Made by a program: the position numbers and the translations under genes. A stretch of 61,296 nucleotides of DNA from Dysgonamonadaceae bacterium (GTDB lineage Bacteria; Bacteroidota; Bacteroidia; Bacteroidales; Dysgonomonadaceae): positions 1-61,296 of the forward strand of contig JAISUH010000060.1 of assembly GCA_031272205.1 (NCBI GenBank). The letters run 5' to 3'. Below are positions 18,400 to 26,309 of this stretch, piece after piece. Position 1 is the first letter of the stretch. Every line of letters begins with the position of its first letter. The notes below the pieces were generated by a model, which ran no database searches, was not told where the DNA came from, and saw only the letters and a program-made list of their open reading frames with translations.

Positions 18400-18420
18400 G
18401 TGTCATTTTTTGCACAAAAA
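18400..18420. repeat. Copy 1 of an imperfect direct repeat
   Basis: GTGTCATTTTTTGCACAAAAA. It recurs at 18483-18504 with a single extra A after the G, about 83 bases downstream. The shared 13-base core is GTGTCATTTTTTG. Confidence 0.55.
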
Positions 18421-18479
18421 TTATTTTTTTTGGACAATTTTTTGCGCAAATCGCAACAAAAAAGCCCTTTTTTTCCCTG

Positions 18480-18502
18480 TTTGTGTCATTTTTTGACACA
18501 AA
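18480..18502. repeat. Perfect inverted repeat (copy 2 of the direct repeat)
   Basis: TTTGTGTCA (18480-18488) and TGACACAAA (18494-18502) flank a five-T spacer. The A-run on its right and lack of a downstream T-run argue against a rightward terminator. A dimeric regulator site is possible (inference). Confidence 0.5.
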
Positions 18503-18660
18503 AAAAAATGGGAGTTGCGCATTTTCTAACTTTACAAAATTTTAACTATCGTTTTTTTCTTTTTTACTTAAAAGTTTTTTTCTTCGTGGCATTTTCAAAG
18601 AACCAGATTAAGAACTATATAAAGTGAACTCTATTATAAATTTTTTTAAACCGTAATCCA

Positions 18661-18864
18661 GTGAAAAAAGAACAAGAACAGGGCGGGTTGTCGCTCGCCG
18701 CGAGGCTTCCTTACGCCACCCCTGAGATCAAACTGACTTCTGTAGAACTCGAAAAATTCCTTGCAGCTTCGGCCAAATTTGTTGTAGGTACACAGAGTAT
18801 GCCGGAAATAGAGGATTTATCCTTTGGCGGCAATACGGACAGCGATATAGAAATGATATTGTAA
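18661..18864 (+). CDS. Short hypothetical peptide upstream of a FISUMP lipoprotein
   Basis: A 67-aa peptide starting at GTG. It has no signal peptide or membrane segment. It begins with a charged stretch, then PYATPEIKLTSVELEKFLAAS, then an acidic Gly/Asp/Ser-rich tail (SFGGNTDSDIEM). The YAxP[ED][IV] motif recurs in the 42-aa peptide at 38479-38607 (YAAPDVEIM), which also precedes a large lipoprotein gene. Short Bacteroidales peptides of this style are common but uncharacterized as far as I know. Its stop is 10 bases before the lipoprotein start, so the two are almost certainly cotranscribed. Confidence 0.65.
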   Translation: MKKEQEQGGLSLAARLPYATPEIKLTSVELEKFLAASAKFVVGTQSMPEIEDLSFGGNTDSDIEMIL

Positions 18865-18874
18865 AGATTTAAGT

Positions 18875-20860
18875 ATGAAGACTTTAATATTATCCCCAAT
18901 AAAAAACTGCCGCCGACTGTTGGCCTGTTGCCTTGTTGGTGTACTGATTTACAGCATGGCCTCCTGTTCGGATGAAACGGACGATACAACCCTGTCGGGT
19001 GATGCTTACATATCCTTCACCGTGAGCGGTATCGCGCAGAGCGGTACGAAATCGCTGACCCGCGCTCAAATGGAACCCCAAACGGTAACACAGGATTTGA
19101 GCGACGGCACAAGCATTGTATATACCCTTGCGCTTGACCCCGCGCCGGTTACCCGCGCTTCGATGATGCCCAATGCCAAGTACCGCGTGGTTATGTACAA
19201 GGCATCCGACAACAGCTTCTTTAAACAAGCCTTACTTGAGGCCGGAACTGTCGGCCGCATTGACGGGCTGGAAAACATAGAATACAAACTTGTGGCTTAC
19301 TCGTTCAATACCACTGCCGACCCCGGAGTTGCGCCCACTACGAGTGGAACCGGCGCTAACATCACTGTCGATCCGTCGAACGACTTACTGCACTGGACGG
19401 GTAGCGTGGATTTGACCGGAAATCCCCCCACGCCGACAATAAATATCACTTTCCGTCACTGCTTTCCGTTGCTGACGGTTATTGCCGACGCCTCGCTGAC
19501 GGGCGATAATATCACGGCTGTGACCGGCGCCACCGTAAAGCCGGGATATAAGGGCGTTCTTACACTGCTTAACGCCACCGGCGCCACTAACCCGGCCAAA
19601 GGAACGAGCGTTACACAGACTTTTTCGTGGACTTCGCTCAATGCGAATGTCGTTTCAAGCAAGCAGCGTCCCGTATTTACTTATGGTGAAACTCCTGTTA
19701 CGGTAACGTTCAACAATTTGACTGTGGGCGCAAAAACCGTCAGCCCCACGGCAACATTCAGTGCGGCAACGGCGGCGATGCAACCGGGATACTACTACAC
19801 CCTGACGGCCCGCTTTGCGCCGGACCCGGCGAAATACGAATGTGTCATTCCGCTGGGTAATGACCGTTCCTACAGTTACACCAAAGCTAACGGCGCCGCC
19901 GTATCGGGACAAACCACACTCACTTTCCTGCGCTACAACCTTGGCGCCAACCCCGAATTTACGCCCAAGCAGCAGATGGCTTATCCGCATGACGACACGG
20001 ACAGGGTCTATGGAGGCCTCTTCCAGTGGGGTAGAGCGAACGATGGACATAGCCAGCGTGGTTCGAAGGATTATTTTCCTGAGTATTTCCGGAACGAACA
20101 ATACGAATCTTACGACGGTACGCAAACAAAATTTGTATGGGGTACCGGCGGTAGCGGTACGGATGTGCTCGGTAGTAACTATTGGTGGTATAAGTATGAC
20201 GTTAGCAACTCTAATATGTGGGGCAACGGCGGAGGCCTTTCCAAACAGACGGACTTTCGTCCTTCACAGGCCAGTGCTACCCCGTTTGCCACGGCCAACA
20301 GCACGAATCCCTGTCCCACGGGTTACCGTGTCCCCACCGAGCACGAATGGGCGCTGATTTTGAACGAGGGAGGTACTACAAGTTCTTCAAGCTCTGAGGC
20401 CAACGACTACTTCGATATAAACATTAGCAAGAACATAAGCGAGAACGGCACGACATGGTATATTCCTTCTAAAAACACCAATGTTGTATGGGTTCGGGTA
20501 TCGAATGGTCATCCGTCCACCGCATTTGGATCGGGATCGAACAACATGAACGGGTGGGCTATTTATGACACGAGTAATACGGCTATCAACTCTCAGTCGA
20601 AGCGGAACACTGTTTTTGTCGCCACCACCGACCTTACTGCCGATGCCGCTCCCACACCCCTGATGTTCCTTCCCGCAGCCGGCTGTCGGGATTGCAATAC
20701 CGGCGCTGTTGCTGATACAAGCTACCTCAACGGCTACTATTGGAGCAGTACGGTGAACGGCGATACCTCGTACCTCATGAGCTTCAACAGCAGCAGTGTG
20801 TATGCGAATGACAGCTACATACGCGCAAACGGCTGTTCGGTGCGCTGCGTAAAAGAGTAA
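18875..20860 (+). CDS. Lipoprotein with fimbrillin-like N-terminus and C-terminal FISUMP domain
   Basis: A 661-aa lipoprotein with lipobox SMASCSDETD near residue 30. The N-terminal half (about 40-320) is beta-rich with repeats of Thr, Ala and Val, as in fimbrillin/Mfa-like lipoproteins (YRVVMYKASDN, VAYSFNTTADPG). The C-terminal half (from about 340) is a FISUMP domain: LTFLRYNLGANPEF, GGLFQWGRANDGH, NPCPTGYRVPTEHEWAL, LPAAGCRD, YWSSTVNGDTSYLMSFNS and a final SVRCVKE. FISUMP resembles C-type-lectin/sulfatase-modifying folds. The likely role is as a surface adhesin or binding protein. It follows the 67-aa peptide by 10 bases. Confidence 0.82.
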   Translation: MKTLILSPIKNCRRLLACCLVGVLIYSMASCSDETDDTTLSGDAYISFTVSGIAQSGTKSLTRAQMEPQTVTQDLSDGTSIVYTLALDPAPVTRASMMPNAKYRVVMYKASDNSFFKQALLEAGTVGRIDGLENIEYKLVAYSFNTTADPGVAPTTSGTGANITVDPSNDLLHWTGSVDLTGNPPTPTINITFRHCFPLLTVIADASLTGDNITAVTGATVKPGYKGVLTLLNATGATNPAKGTSVTQTFSWTSLNANVVSSKQRPVFTYGETPVTVTFNNLTVGAKTVSPTATFSAATAAMQPGYYYTLTARFAPDPAKYECVIPLGNDRSYSYTKANGAAVSGQTTLTFLRYNLGANPEFTPKQQMAYPHDDTDRVYGGLFQWGRANDGHSQRGSKDYFPEYFRNEQYESYDGTQTKFVWGTGGSGTDVLGSNYWWYKYDVSNSNMWGNGGGLSKQTDFRPSQASATPFATANSTNPCPTGYRVPTEHEWALILNEGGTTSSSSSEANDYFDINISKNISENGTTWYIPSKNTNVVWVRVSNGHPSTAFGSGSNNMNGWAIYDTSNTAINSQSKRNTVFVATTDLTADAAPTPLMFLPAAGCRDCNTGAVADTSYLNGYYWSSTVNGDTSYLMSFNSSSVYANDSYIRANGCSVRCVKE

Positions 20861-21070
20861 GGGCGCTAATGTACGAAAGGCACGAAAGGCATTAAGATAC
20901 TGTTTATATTATAGTTTTTTCAAAAGCACTCGTTGGTTGGTGAAACCGGTGGGGGCTGCCTTTTTTTACCATTACGAATTACGAATTTTTGAAACAACAT
21001 CATTTTTTTTAAAAAAAGTGAGTATGTTTTTTCATTTTAATACACTTTTGTATATATTCATCGGTATATC
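20861..21070 (+). other. Intergenic region upstream of the ECF sigma gene
   Basis: 210 bases between the FISUMP lipoprotein gene and the sigma factor. It contains the ATTACGA heptads and long A and T runs. TACACTTTTG (21041-21050) resembles the -7 element TAnnTTTG with one extra base and could be the promoter of the signalling operon. I see no clear terminator hairpin. Confidence 0.4.
20971..20984. repeat. Heptameric tandem repeat, 2 units
   Basis: ATTACGA occurs twice in tandem, followed by ATTTTTG. The same unit recurs at 33263-33290 directly in front of another gene. It lies 86 bases upstream of the ECF sigma factor start. Confidence 0.6.
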
Positions 21071-21583
21071 ATGACAGACGATAAGGAAAACTTTATAAAA
21101 ATGATTTACACAACGTATGCAGAAGACCTGTTTGCATACGGTATGTCTTGTTATCCCGATAAAAATCTGGTAGAAGACGTTATTCATGACCTGTTTTTGG
21201 ATATTTACCGCCGGAAAGAAAATCTCGACGGGATAGGTAATATGAAACGTTACCTGTTCTCGGCATTCCGGTACAAAATTTATTCTCAGCTGAAAAACAA
21301 GTATTTGTTTGAGGCTTTTGATTCGGACGATTGTACCGAGTTATTGTATGAAAGCGATACGCTGGAACAGATGGAAGCCTTGGAAAAAGAAAACGAGCAA
21401 CGGCAACTGGTTGACCGTTTGCTTTCGCAACTCAATCCGCACCAAAGGGAGGTGATACACCTTCGTTTTATCGAAAAACTTTCGTTTGACGAGATTGCGG
21501 ACGTGATGCATATCAACCGGCAGTCGGTGCAAAATCTGTTTGGACGGGCTATCAACAAACTCAGGAAAAAATTTGCTTTATAA
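21071..21583 (+). CDS. ECF-type RNA polymerase sigma factor
   Basis: A 170-aa sigma-70-family factor with region 2 (YTTYAEDLFAYGMS, VEDVIHDLFLDIYRRKE) and region 4 (LNPHQREVIHLRFIEKLSFDEIADVMHI split over the helix-turn-helix, then QSVQNLFGRAINKLRKKF). It lacks regions 1 and 3, as ECF factors do. The next genes are a FecR anti-sigma (10-base gap) and a SusC with an STN domain. This is the standard trans-envelope relay in which ligand binding at the SusC protein releases the sigma factor, which then activates the locus. Confidence 0.95.
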   Translation: MTDDKENFIKMIYTTYAEDLFAYGMSCYPDKNLVEDVIHDLFLDIYRRKENLDGIGNMKRYLFSAFRYKIYSQLKNKYLFEAFDSDDCTELLYESDTLEQMEALEKENEQRQLVDRLLSQLNPHQREVIHLRFIEKLSFDEIADVMHINRQSVQNLFGRAINKLRKKFAL

Positions 21584-21593
21584 AACGATTATT

Positions 21594-22796
21594 ATGAAGA
21601 TGAAAAGTTACGCAAATTATAAATGTCTCGATTGGCTTGCTGACGATTTGTTTATAAAAACAATGCCATCACCGACGGGAAAAATAAAACTTTATTGGCA
21701 AAAATTGATAGACGGCGGCACAATCAACGCCGACGAGTTTATCTCTGCAATTTCTGTTTTGGAAGCCGTTAGCAAAAGTAAACCGCTCATGTCGCCGGAG
21801 AGCAAGAAAGCTCTTTGGAAACGCATTTCGGCCGATTGCAATCCGTTTTGGCGCAGCAAGAAGCGGCAAATCATCGCGTTTTCTTCCGTGCTTGCCGCCG
21901 CTTGTGTGGCCGGACTGCTGTTTTTTGTTTTGACCCGATTGCCCCAAAAAACCGCATCCGAAATCAATTATGCCGATTTTCAGGTGATCAACAAGCAGGA
22001 AATGCCCGACGAGATAATGATCGTCTCCGGAAACGAACAGATGACTTTGGATTACGACAATCCGGTGGTCAGTTACGATCAGAAAGGGACGCTGTCGGTG
22101 GATCAACAGACCGTAGCGCCCGAAACGGCGGAAAACAAAAACGGTAAAACGGCAGACAAACCGGCGCTCGACAGGATAAGCGTGCCTTTCGGCAAACGGG
22201 CGCAATTGCGGCTTTCCGACGGCACTATGCTCTGGATAAATAGCGGAACAACAGTTGTTTACCCCAATATGTTCGACGGCGACAAACGCGAAATTTTTGT
22301 GGACGGCGAAATCTATGCCGACGTGCAACACAATGCCGCCCTCCCCTTTATCGTAAAAACGGATGACATGGAAATCCGCGTGCTCGGCACGGAATTTAAT
22401 TTTTCGGCCTATAAAAAAGACGGCATAAAAGAAGTAGTGCTGGTACACGGCAACGTCGAAGTGAAACAAAACGGAGTCGAGCTGCAGCTCAAACCCGGAC
22501 AGATGTATTCGGTAACAAAAACGGGACATTCGCTGAAAACAGTCGATACCGATTTATATACCTCTTGGCGCAATGGAATCTATATTTTTGAAGACGAAGC
22601 CATTGAAACTGTCCTCCTGAAATTGGCGCGATATTATAATGTTACAATGGTACTGCCGCAACAACTTTCGGGCATATCCTGCTACGGAAAATTGGAATTG
22701 AAAGACGACTTGTCCGCACTCCTAAACGGTCTGTCGCAGATTGCCTCGTTTAACTTTGCCATAAAAGACAACCAGTACTGGATACAGTTTAATTAG
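21594..22796 (+). CDS. FecR-family anti-sigma factor
   Basis: A 400-aa inner-membrane regulator. The cytoplasmic N-terminus (about 1-100) precedes one membrane span (IIAFSSVLAAACVAGLLFFV, about 103-122). The periplasmic FecR domain (about 185-300) shows VPFGKRAQLRLSDGTMLWINS, split at the family signature, then FIVKTDDMEIRVLGTEFNFSAY. A C-terminal STN-like/DUF4974 domain follows (ETVLLKLARYYNVTMVLP). The frame is open from 21540, but that start would overlap the sigma gene. The ATG at 21594 gives a normal N-terminus and a 10-base gap. Confidence 0.93.
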   Translation: MKMKSYANYKCLDWLADDLFIKTMPSPTGKIKLYWQKLIDGGTINADEFISAISVLEAVSKSKPLMSPESKKALWKRISADCNPFWRSKKRQIIAFSSVLAAACVAGLLFFVLTRLPQKTASEINYADFQVINKQEMPDEIMIVSGNEQMTLDYDNPVVSYDQKGTLSVDQQTVAPETAENKNGKTADKPALDRISVPFGKRAQLRLSDGTMLWINSGTTVVYPNMFDGDKREIFVDGEIYADVQHNAALPFIVKTDDMEIRVLGTEFNFSAYKKDGIKEVVLVHGNVEVKQNGVELQLKPGQMYSVTKTGHSLKTVDTDLYTSWRNGIYIFEDEAIETVLLKLARYYNVTMVLPQQLSGISCYGKLELKDDLSALLNGLSQIASFNFAIKDNQYWIQFN

Positions 22797-22821
22797 AAAT
22801 TGAGTATAAAATTTAATATTT

Positions 22822-25800
22822 ATGAAGAATTGCAAAAGAAAACAGTTCGTGTTCTTTCTGACCTGTTGTATAGCATTTTGCTTTGCAAACCTGAATGCCC
22901 AAACAAAAACAGCGGGAATCACCATCGACCAGCGCAGTAAGCCTGTCAGGGAGATCATCAGATCTATCGAATCGGTCAGCAATTATGTGTTTTTTTACAA
23001 CAAACGGAGTGTTGACCGCGAGCGCATAACCACCGTGCAGGTAAAAGATGCGCCGATAGAAAAAGTTTTGGAGCTTCTTTTCGACGGGACAGACAACAGC
23101 TGGCGCATCGATGGAAATCAGATTTTTATTACGGTGAAAAAAGGCGTTACGCCGACATTGGCAAAAGAACAGGACAACAGACGGGGTATCACCGGAACGG
23201 TTACCGACGAGAAAGGCGAACCGCTTCCGGGCGCCAACGTTGTCGTGAAAGGAACATCCCGTGGCGTAATCACCGATTTAAACGGAAACTTTTCCATAGA
23301 AGTCGATCCTTCGGATGTGTTGAGTATTTCATATATCGGTTTTGACAATCAGCTTGTTACCATAGGACAGCGAAACACTGTCAGCGTGAAACTTGTGGAA
23401 ACCAAGGGCGAGCTTGAAGAGGTTGTGGTTGTGGCCTACGGTGTACAAAAGAAAGAGACTCTGACGGGCGCCGTCTCGTCGGTCAGCGCTAAAGATTTGA
23501 AGGTGAGCAGCTCGGCGAGCATTGCCAATGCTTTGGCAGGTCGCATCAGCGGTTTGACGTCGATGCAGGGCAGTGGACAGCCCGGCATGGACGATGCCGC
23601 TTTGTACCTGCGTGGTATTGGCACCATCAACGGCACATCGCCCCTGATACTTATCGACGGCGTGCCGAGGGACAATATCCGTACCATCGACGTCAACGAA
23701 GTGGAGACCATCTCGGTGTTGAAAGACGCCTCCGCAACAGCCGTTTTCGGTGTGCGCGGCGCCAACGGCGTTATCCTTATCACTACCAAACGCGGCAAGC
23801 CGGGCAAACCCGAACTGCAAATCAACACCACCAATTCCATTTCGGCCTTCACCCGCGAACCCTCGCGCACCCATTCGGTTGAATACATGCGCCTCCGCAA
23901 TCAGGCGCTTATCAATGACGGGCTGGGAGTTTCGGTTTTCACCGAAGACGAGATTGCCAAGTTCGAAAATCCGCTGATAGGTTTAGACCCTTCGGCTTCC
24001 GATTATGAAGAACAGGCGGCGTTGCGACGCTACATCTACCCCGATAACGACTACTATCGCATGATGATAAAGCGCTGGACGCCGCAATCGACCGTCAATG
24101 CCAACCTCTCCGGCGGCAGCGACCGCATCAATTATTTTATGAATGTCGGCTTTCTCCATCAGGGAGGGCAATTCAAGACCGATTCTCCGGAGACGCGCGG
24201 TTTCGACCCTTCCGTGAAGATGAACCGCTACAGTTTTCGCTCGAATGTCGATTACAACATATCCAAAACATTCAAATTATACCTCAATCTGGGTACCTAT
24301 ATTGAGAAAGTAAACATGCCAAACTCCAATCACTGGGGGATGTACGGGGGAAATCAGTCATGGGCTATTACCGATATTATCGGCATGGCGCAACAGATAT
24401 TGCCCATGTCGCCCGGACCAACCACCATAGACGGATACGGTATTGAGAAAGGCATGCCGCTCGATCCCTCCTACCTCGATTCAGGACATTATATGGACCG
24501 CAGCCCCTACACCATCATCAATACTTTCGGTTACGAAACCGAGACCCGTTCGAACCTCAACTCGTCGCTCGGTTTCAACTTCGATCTGTCGTCGCTGACG
24601 CCCGGTCTCTCGATGAACGCAATGGTTTCGTATGACAGTTGGGCACGCCGACGGATTTATGGCGAGTACGACAGCGATATGTACATGGCGACCGTTGACC
24701 CGATGAATAATACGCTTTCGTATGCGGTAACGCATCAGGGCTCTAACCGCATCACGATAGGAAGCCCGATACCGATAACACGATATACCATCAACGGGCA
24801 AGCGCGGATCGATTACAACCGCGTGTTCAACGATGTTCACAACGTATCGGCGATGCTGCTCGGTCAGCGCGATTATTGGGAAACGACCGAAGCCGAGATA
24901 CCTTACAACGTGCTTGGCGTGGCGGGACGTATCGCTTACAACTACAATTCGCGCTACCTTGCCGAGTTTAACTGGGGCTACAACGGATCGGAGCAGTTCT
25001 CGCCCAAAAAACGCTTCGGCTTCTTCCCTGCCTACACCTTGGGTTGGGTTTTGACCGAAGAAGCCTTCATGAAAGACAAAACAGCTGCGCTCGAATTTTT
25101 TAAGATCCGAGGCTCTTACGGTTATGTGGGCAACGACAAAGGGCAGGGACGCTTTCTTTATCAGGATGATATACAGATGAGCGGCGGTTTCAGCGGCAGC
25201 TTGGATTACGGTAGCGGCGTAAACGAAGGTTTGCTCGGCAATCCCTATATCACTTGGGAAAAGGCGCTCAAAAAGAACATTGGTTTCGACGCCACCCTGT
25301 TCAAAGGGCTGAGTCTCACTTTCGACTATTTCACCGAGCATCGCACGCAGATATTGCTGACCCGTCAGAGCGTGCCCGACCTTCAGGGACTTCCGGCAAG
25401 CAGCATCCCCAAAGTGAATATGGGCGTGATGGACAACAAAGGCTACGAAGCAGAAATATCCTACAATAAAAAGATAAACGACGATTGGACGATAGGGGCT
25501 CGCGGTCAGTTGACCTACAATCGCAATACCCGTCAGGATGTTGACGAGGTGCCGCGCGATGAGAGTTACGCCTACCGCACACGTGAGAACGGTTGGCCTG
25601 TTGGCCAGACTTTCGGTTATCTGATCGATTGGGATCAGGACGGCGGCTACTGGACGCCCGAAAGCATCAACGACCCTAACCGGGTAACTTACGGGTTTGG
25701 TACGCCCAAAGCAGGCGATTTTGTGTATAAAGATCTCACCGGCGACGGCATCATCGACGAAAGGGATCAGGCGCCGATAGGTTACGGAGCCATCCCCCGC

Positions 25801-26286
25801 ATTAGCTGGGGCGTTTCGCTCAGCGCTTCCTATAAAGGCTTCGACGCTTATATCTTCTTTCAGGGATTGGCCAAATATTCCGCTTACTACTCCAATCAGG
25901 GCGTTTGGGAATATGCGCTCGGCGGCGGCCCCGGCACCTATTTCGATTACCACAAAACAGCATGGACGGAAGAACGATGGCGCAACGGCGAGAAGATTAC
26001 TTACCCGCGCCTCTCCACTTCGCAAAATGTCAACCACGTCGAAAACTCCTTCTTTGTGATGAGCCGCGATTTTACACGCCTCAAAAACGCCGAGTTGGGC
26101 TATACGCTACCCAATAATTCACTCAAAGCATTAGGTATTACTAAATTACGAATCTTCCTTCAAGGGCAGAATATTTTCTTGTGGACGCCCAAGTTCCGTC
26201 TTGCTCATATTGACCCGGAAACAACTACTGCCGTAGGTTATACGCAGGGACGAATGTTCAGTATCGGTGCAAATCTCACATTTTGA
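22822..26286 (+). CDS. SusC-type TonB-dependent transducer with N-terminal STN domain
   Basis: An outer-membrane importer and signal transducer of 1154 aa. It has a signal peptide (about 1-27) and an STN domain (about 30-105, with VREIIRSIESVSNYVFFYNK and EKVLELLFDGT) that would touch the FecR protein encoded upstream. A carboxypeptidase-regulatory-like domain follows (about 122-200, GEPLPGANVVVKG, VITDLNGNFSIEV). Then come a TonB-box-like EEVVVVAYG, the plug (LYLRGIGTI, PLILIDGVPRDN, ISVLKDASATAVFGVRGANG), and the barrel. It combines import with control of the sigma factor. SusD follows with a near-overlapping junction. Confidence 0.94.
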   Translation: MKNCKRKQFVFFLTCCIAFCFANLNAQTKTAGITIDQRSKPVREIIRSIESVSNYVFFYNKRSVDRERITTVQVKDAPIEKVLELLFDGTDNSWRIDGNQIFITVKKGVTPTLAKEQDNRRGITGTVTDEKGEPLPGANVVVKGTSRGVITDLNGNFSIEVDPSDVLSISYIGFDNQLVTIGQRNTVSVKLVETKGELEEVVVVAYGVQKKETLTGAVSSVSAKDLKVSSSASIANALAGRISGLTSMQGSGQPGMDDAALYLRGIGTINGTSPLILIDGVPRDNIRTIDVNEVETISVLKDASATAVFGVRGANGVILITTKRGKPGKPELQINTTNSISAFTREPSRTHSVEYMRLRNQALINDGLGVSVFTEDEIAKFENPLIGLDPSASDYEEQAALRRYIYPDNDYYRMMIKRWTPQSTVNANLSGGSDRINYFMNVGFLHQGGQFKTDSPETRGFDPSVKMNRYSFRSNVDYNISKTFKLYLNLGTYIEKVNMPNSNHWGMYGGNQSWAITDIIGMAQQILPMSPGPTTIDGYGIEKGMPLDPSYLDSGHYMDRSPYTIINTFGYETETRSNLNSSLGFNFDLSSLTPGLSMNAMVSYDSWARRRIYGEYDSDMYMATVDPMNNTLSYAVTHQGSNRITIGSPIPITRYTINGQARIDYNRVFNDVHNVSAMLLGQRDYWETTEAEIPYNVLGVAGRIAYNYNSRYLAEFNWGYNGSEQFSPKKRFGFFPAYTLGWVLTEEAFMKDKTAALEFFKIRGSYGYVGNDKGQGRFLYQDDIQMSGGFSGSLDYGSGVNEGLLGNPYITWEKALKKNIGFDATLFKGLSLTFDYFTEHRTQILLTRQSVPDLQGLPASSIPKVNMGVMDNKGYEAEISYNKKINDDWTIGARGQLTYNRNTRQDVDEVPRDESYAYRTRENGWPVGQTFGYLIDWDQDGGYWTPESINDPNRVTYGFGTPKAGDFVYKDLTGDGIIDERDQAPIGYGAIPRISWGVSLSASYKGFDAYIFFQGLAKYSAYYSNQGVWEYALGGGPGTYFDYHKTAWTEERWRNGEKITYPRLSTSQNVNHVENSFFVMSRDFTRLKNAELGYTLPNNSLKALGITKLRIFLQGQNIFLWTPKFRLAHIDPETTTAVGYTQGRMFSIGANLTF

Positions 26287-26306
26287 TTTCAAATTTCAAA
26301 TTTAAT
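26286..26306. repeat. Heptameric tandem repeat, 3 units
   Basis: ATTTCAA, ATTTCAA and ATTTAAT lie in tandem and end 3 bases before the ATG at 26310 of the SusD gene. Confidence 0.55.
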
Positions 26307-26309
26307 AGT

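Larger units (their letters stand above)
18168..18660 (+). other. AT-rich intergenic region without a clear gene
   Basis: 493 bases between the divergent PLP-enzyme gene and the short peptide gene at 18661. It is very AT-rich, with many T-runs. An open frame at 18400-18627 is composed almost wholly of Phe, Lys and Leu codons from poly-T tracts and is not convincing. The region holds the leftward promoter near 18203, a direct repeat and an inverted repeat at 18400-18502. It presumably also holds a rightward promoter for 18661, which I could not place. Confidence 0.6.

Noticed and set aside
18400-18627. 75-codon open frame in the AT-rich gap
   Set aside because: Its product is almost entirely Phe, Leu and Lys from poly-T and poly-A tracts, with no recognisable domain.
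24481-26037. 518-codon open frame antisense to the STN-SusC gene
   Set aside because: Long, but fully inside a clear susC with all family motifs; its translation shows no known motif. It is a by-product of codon bias.
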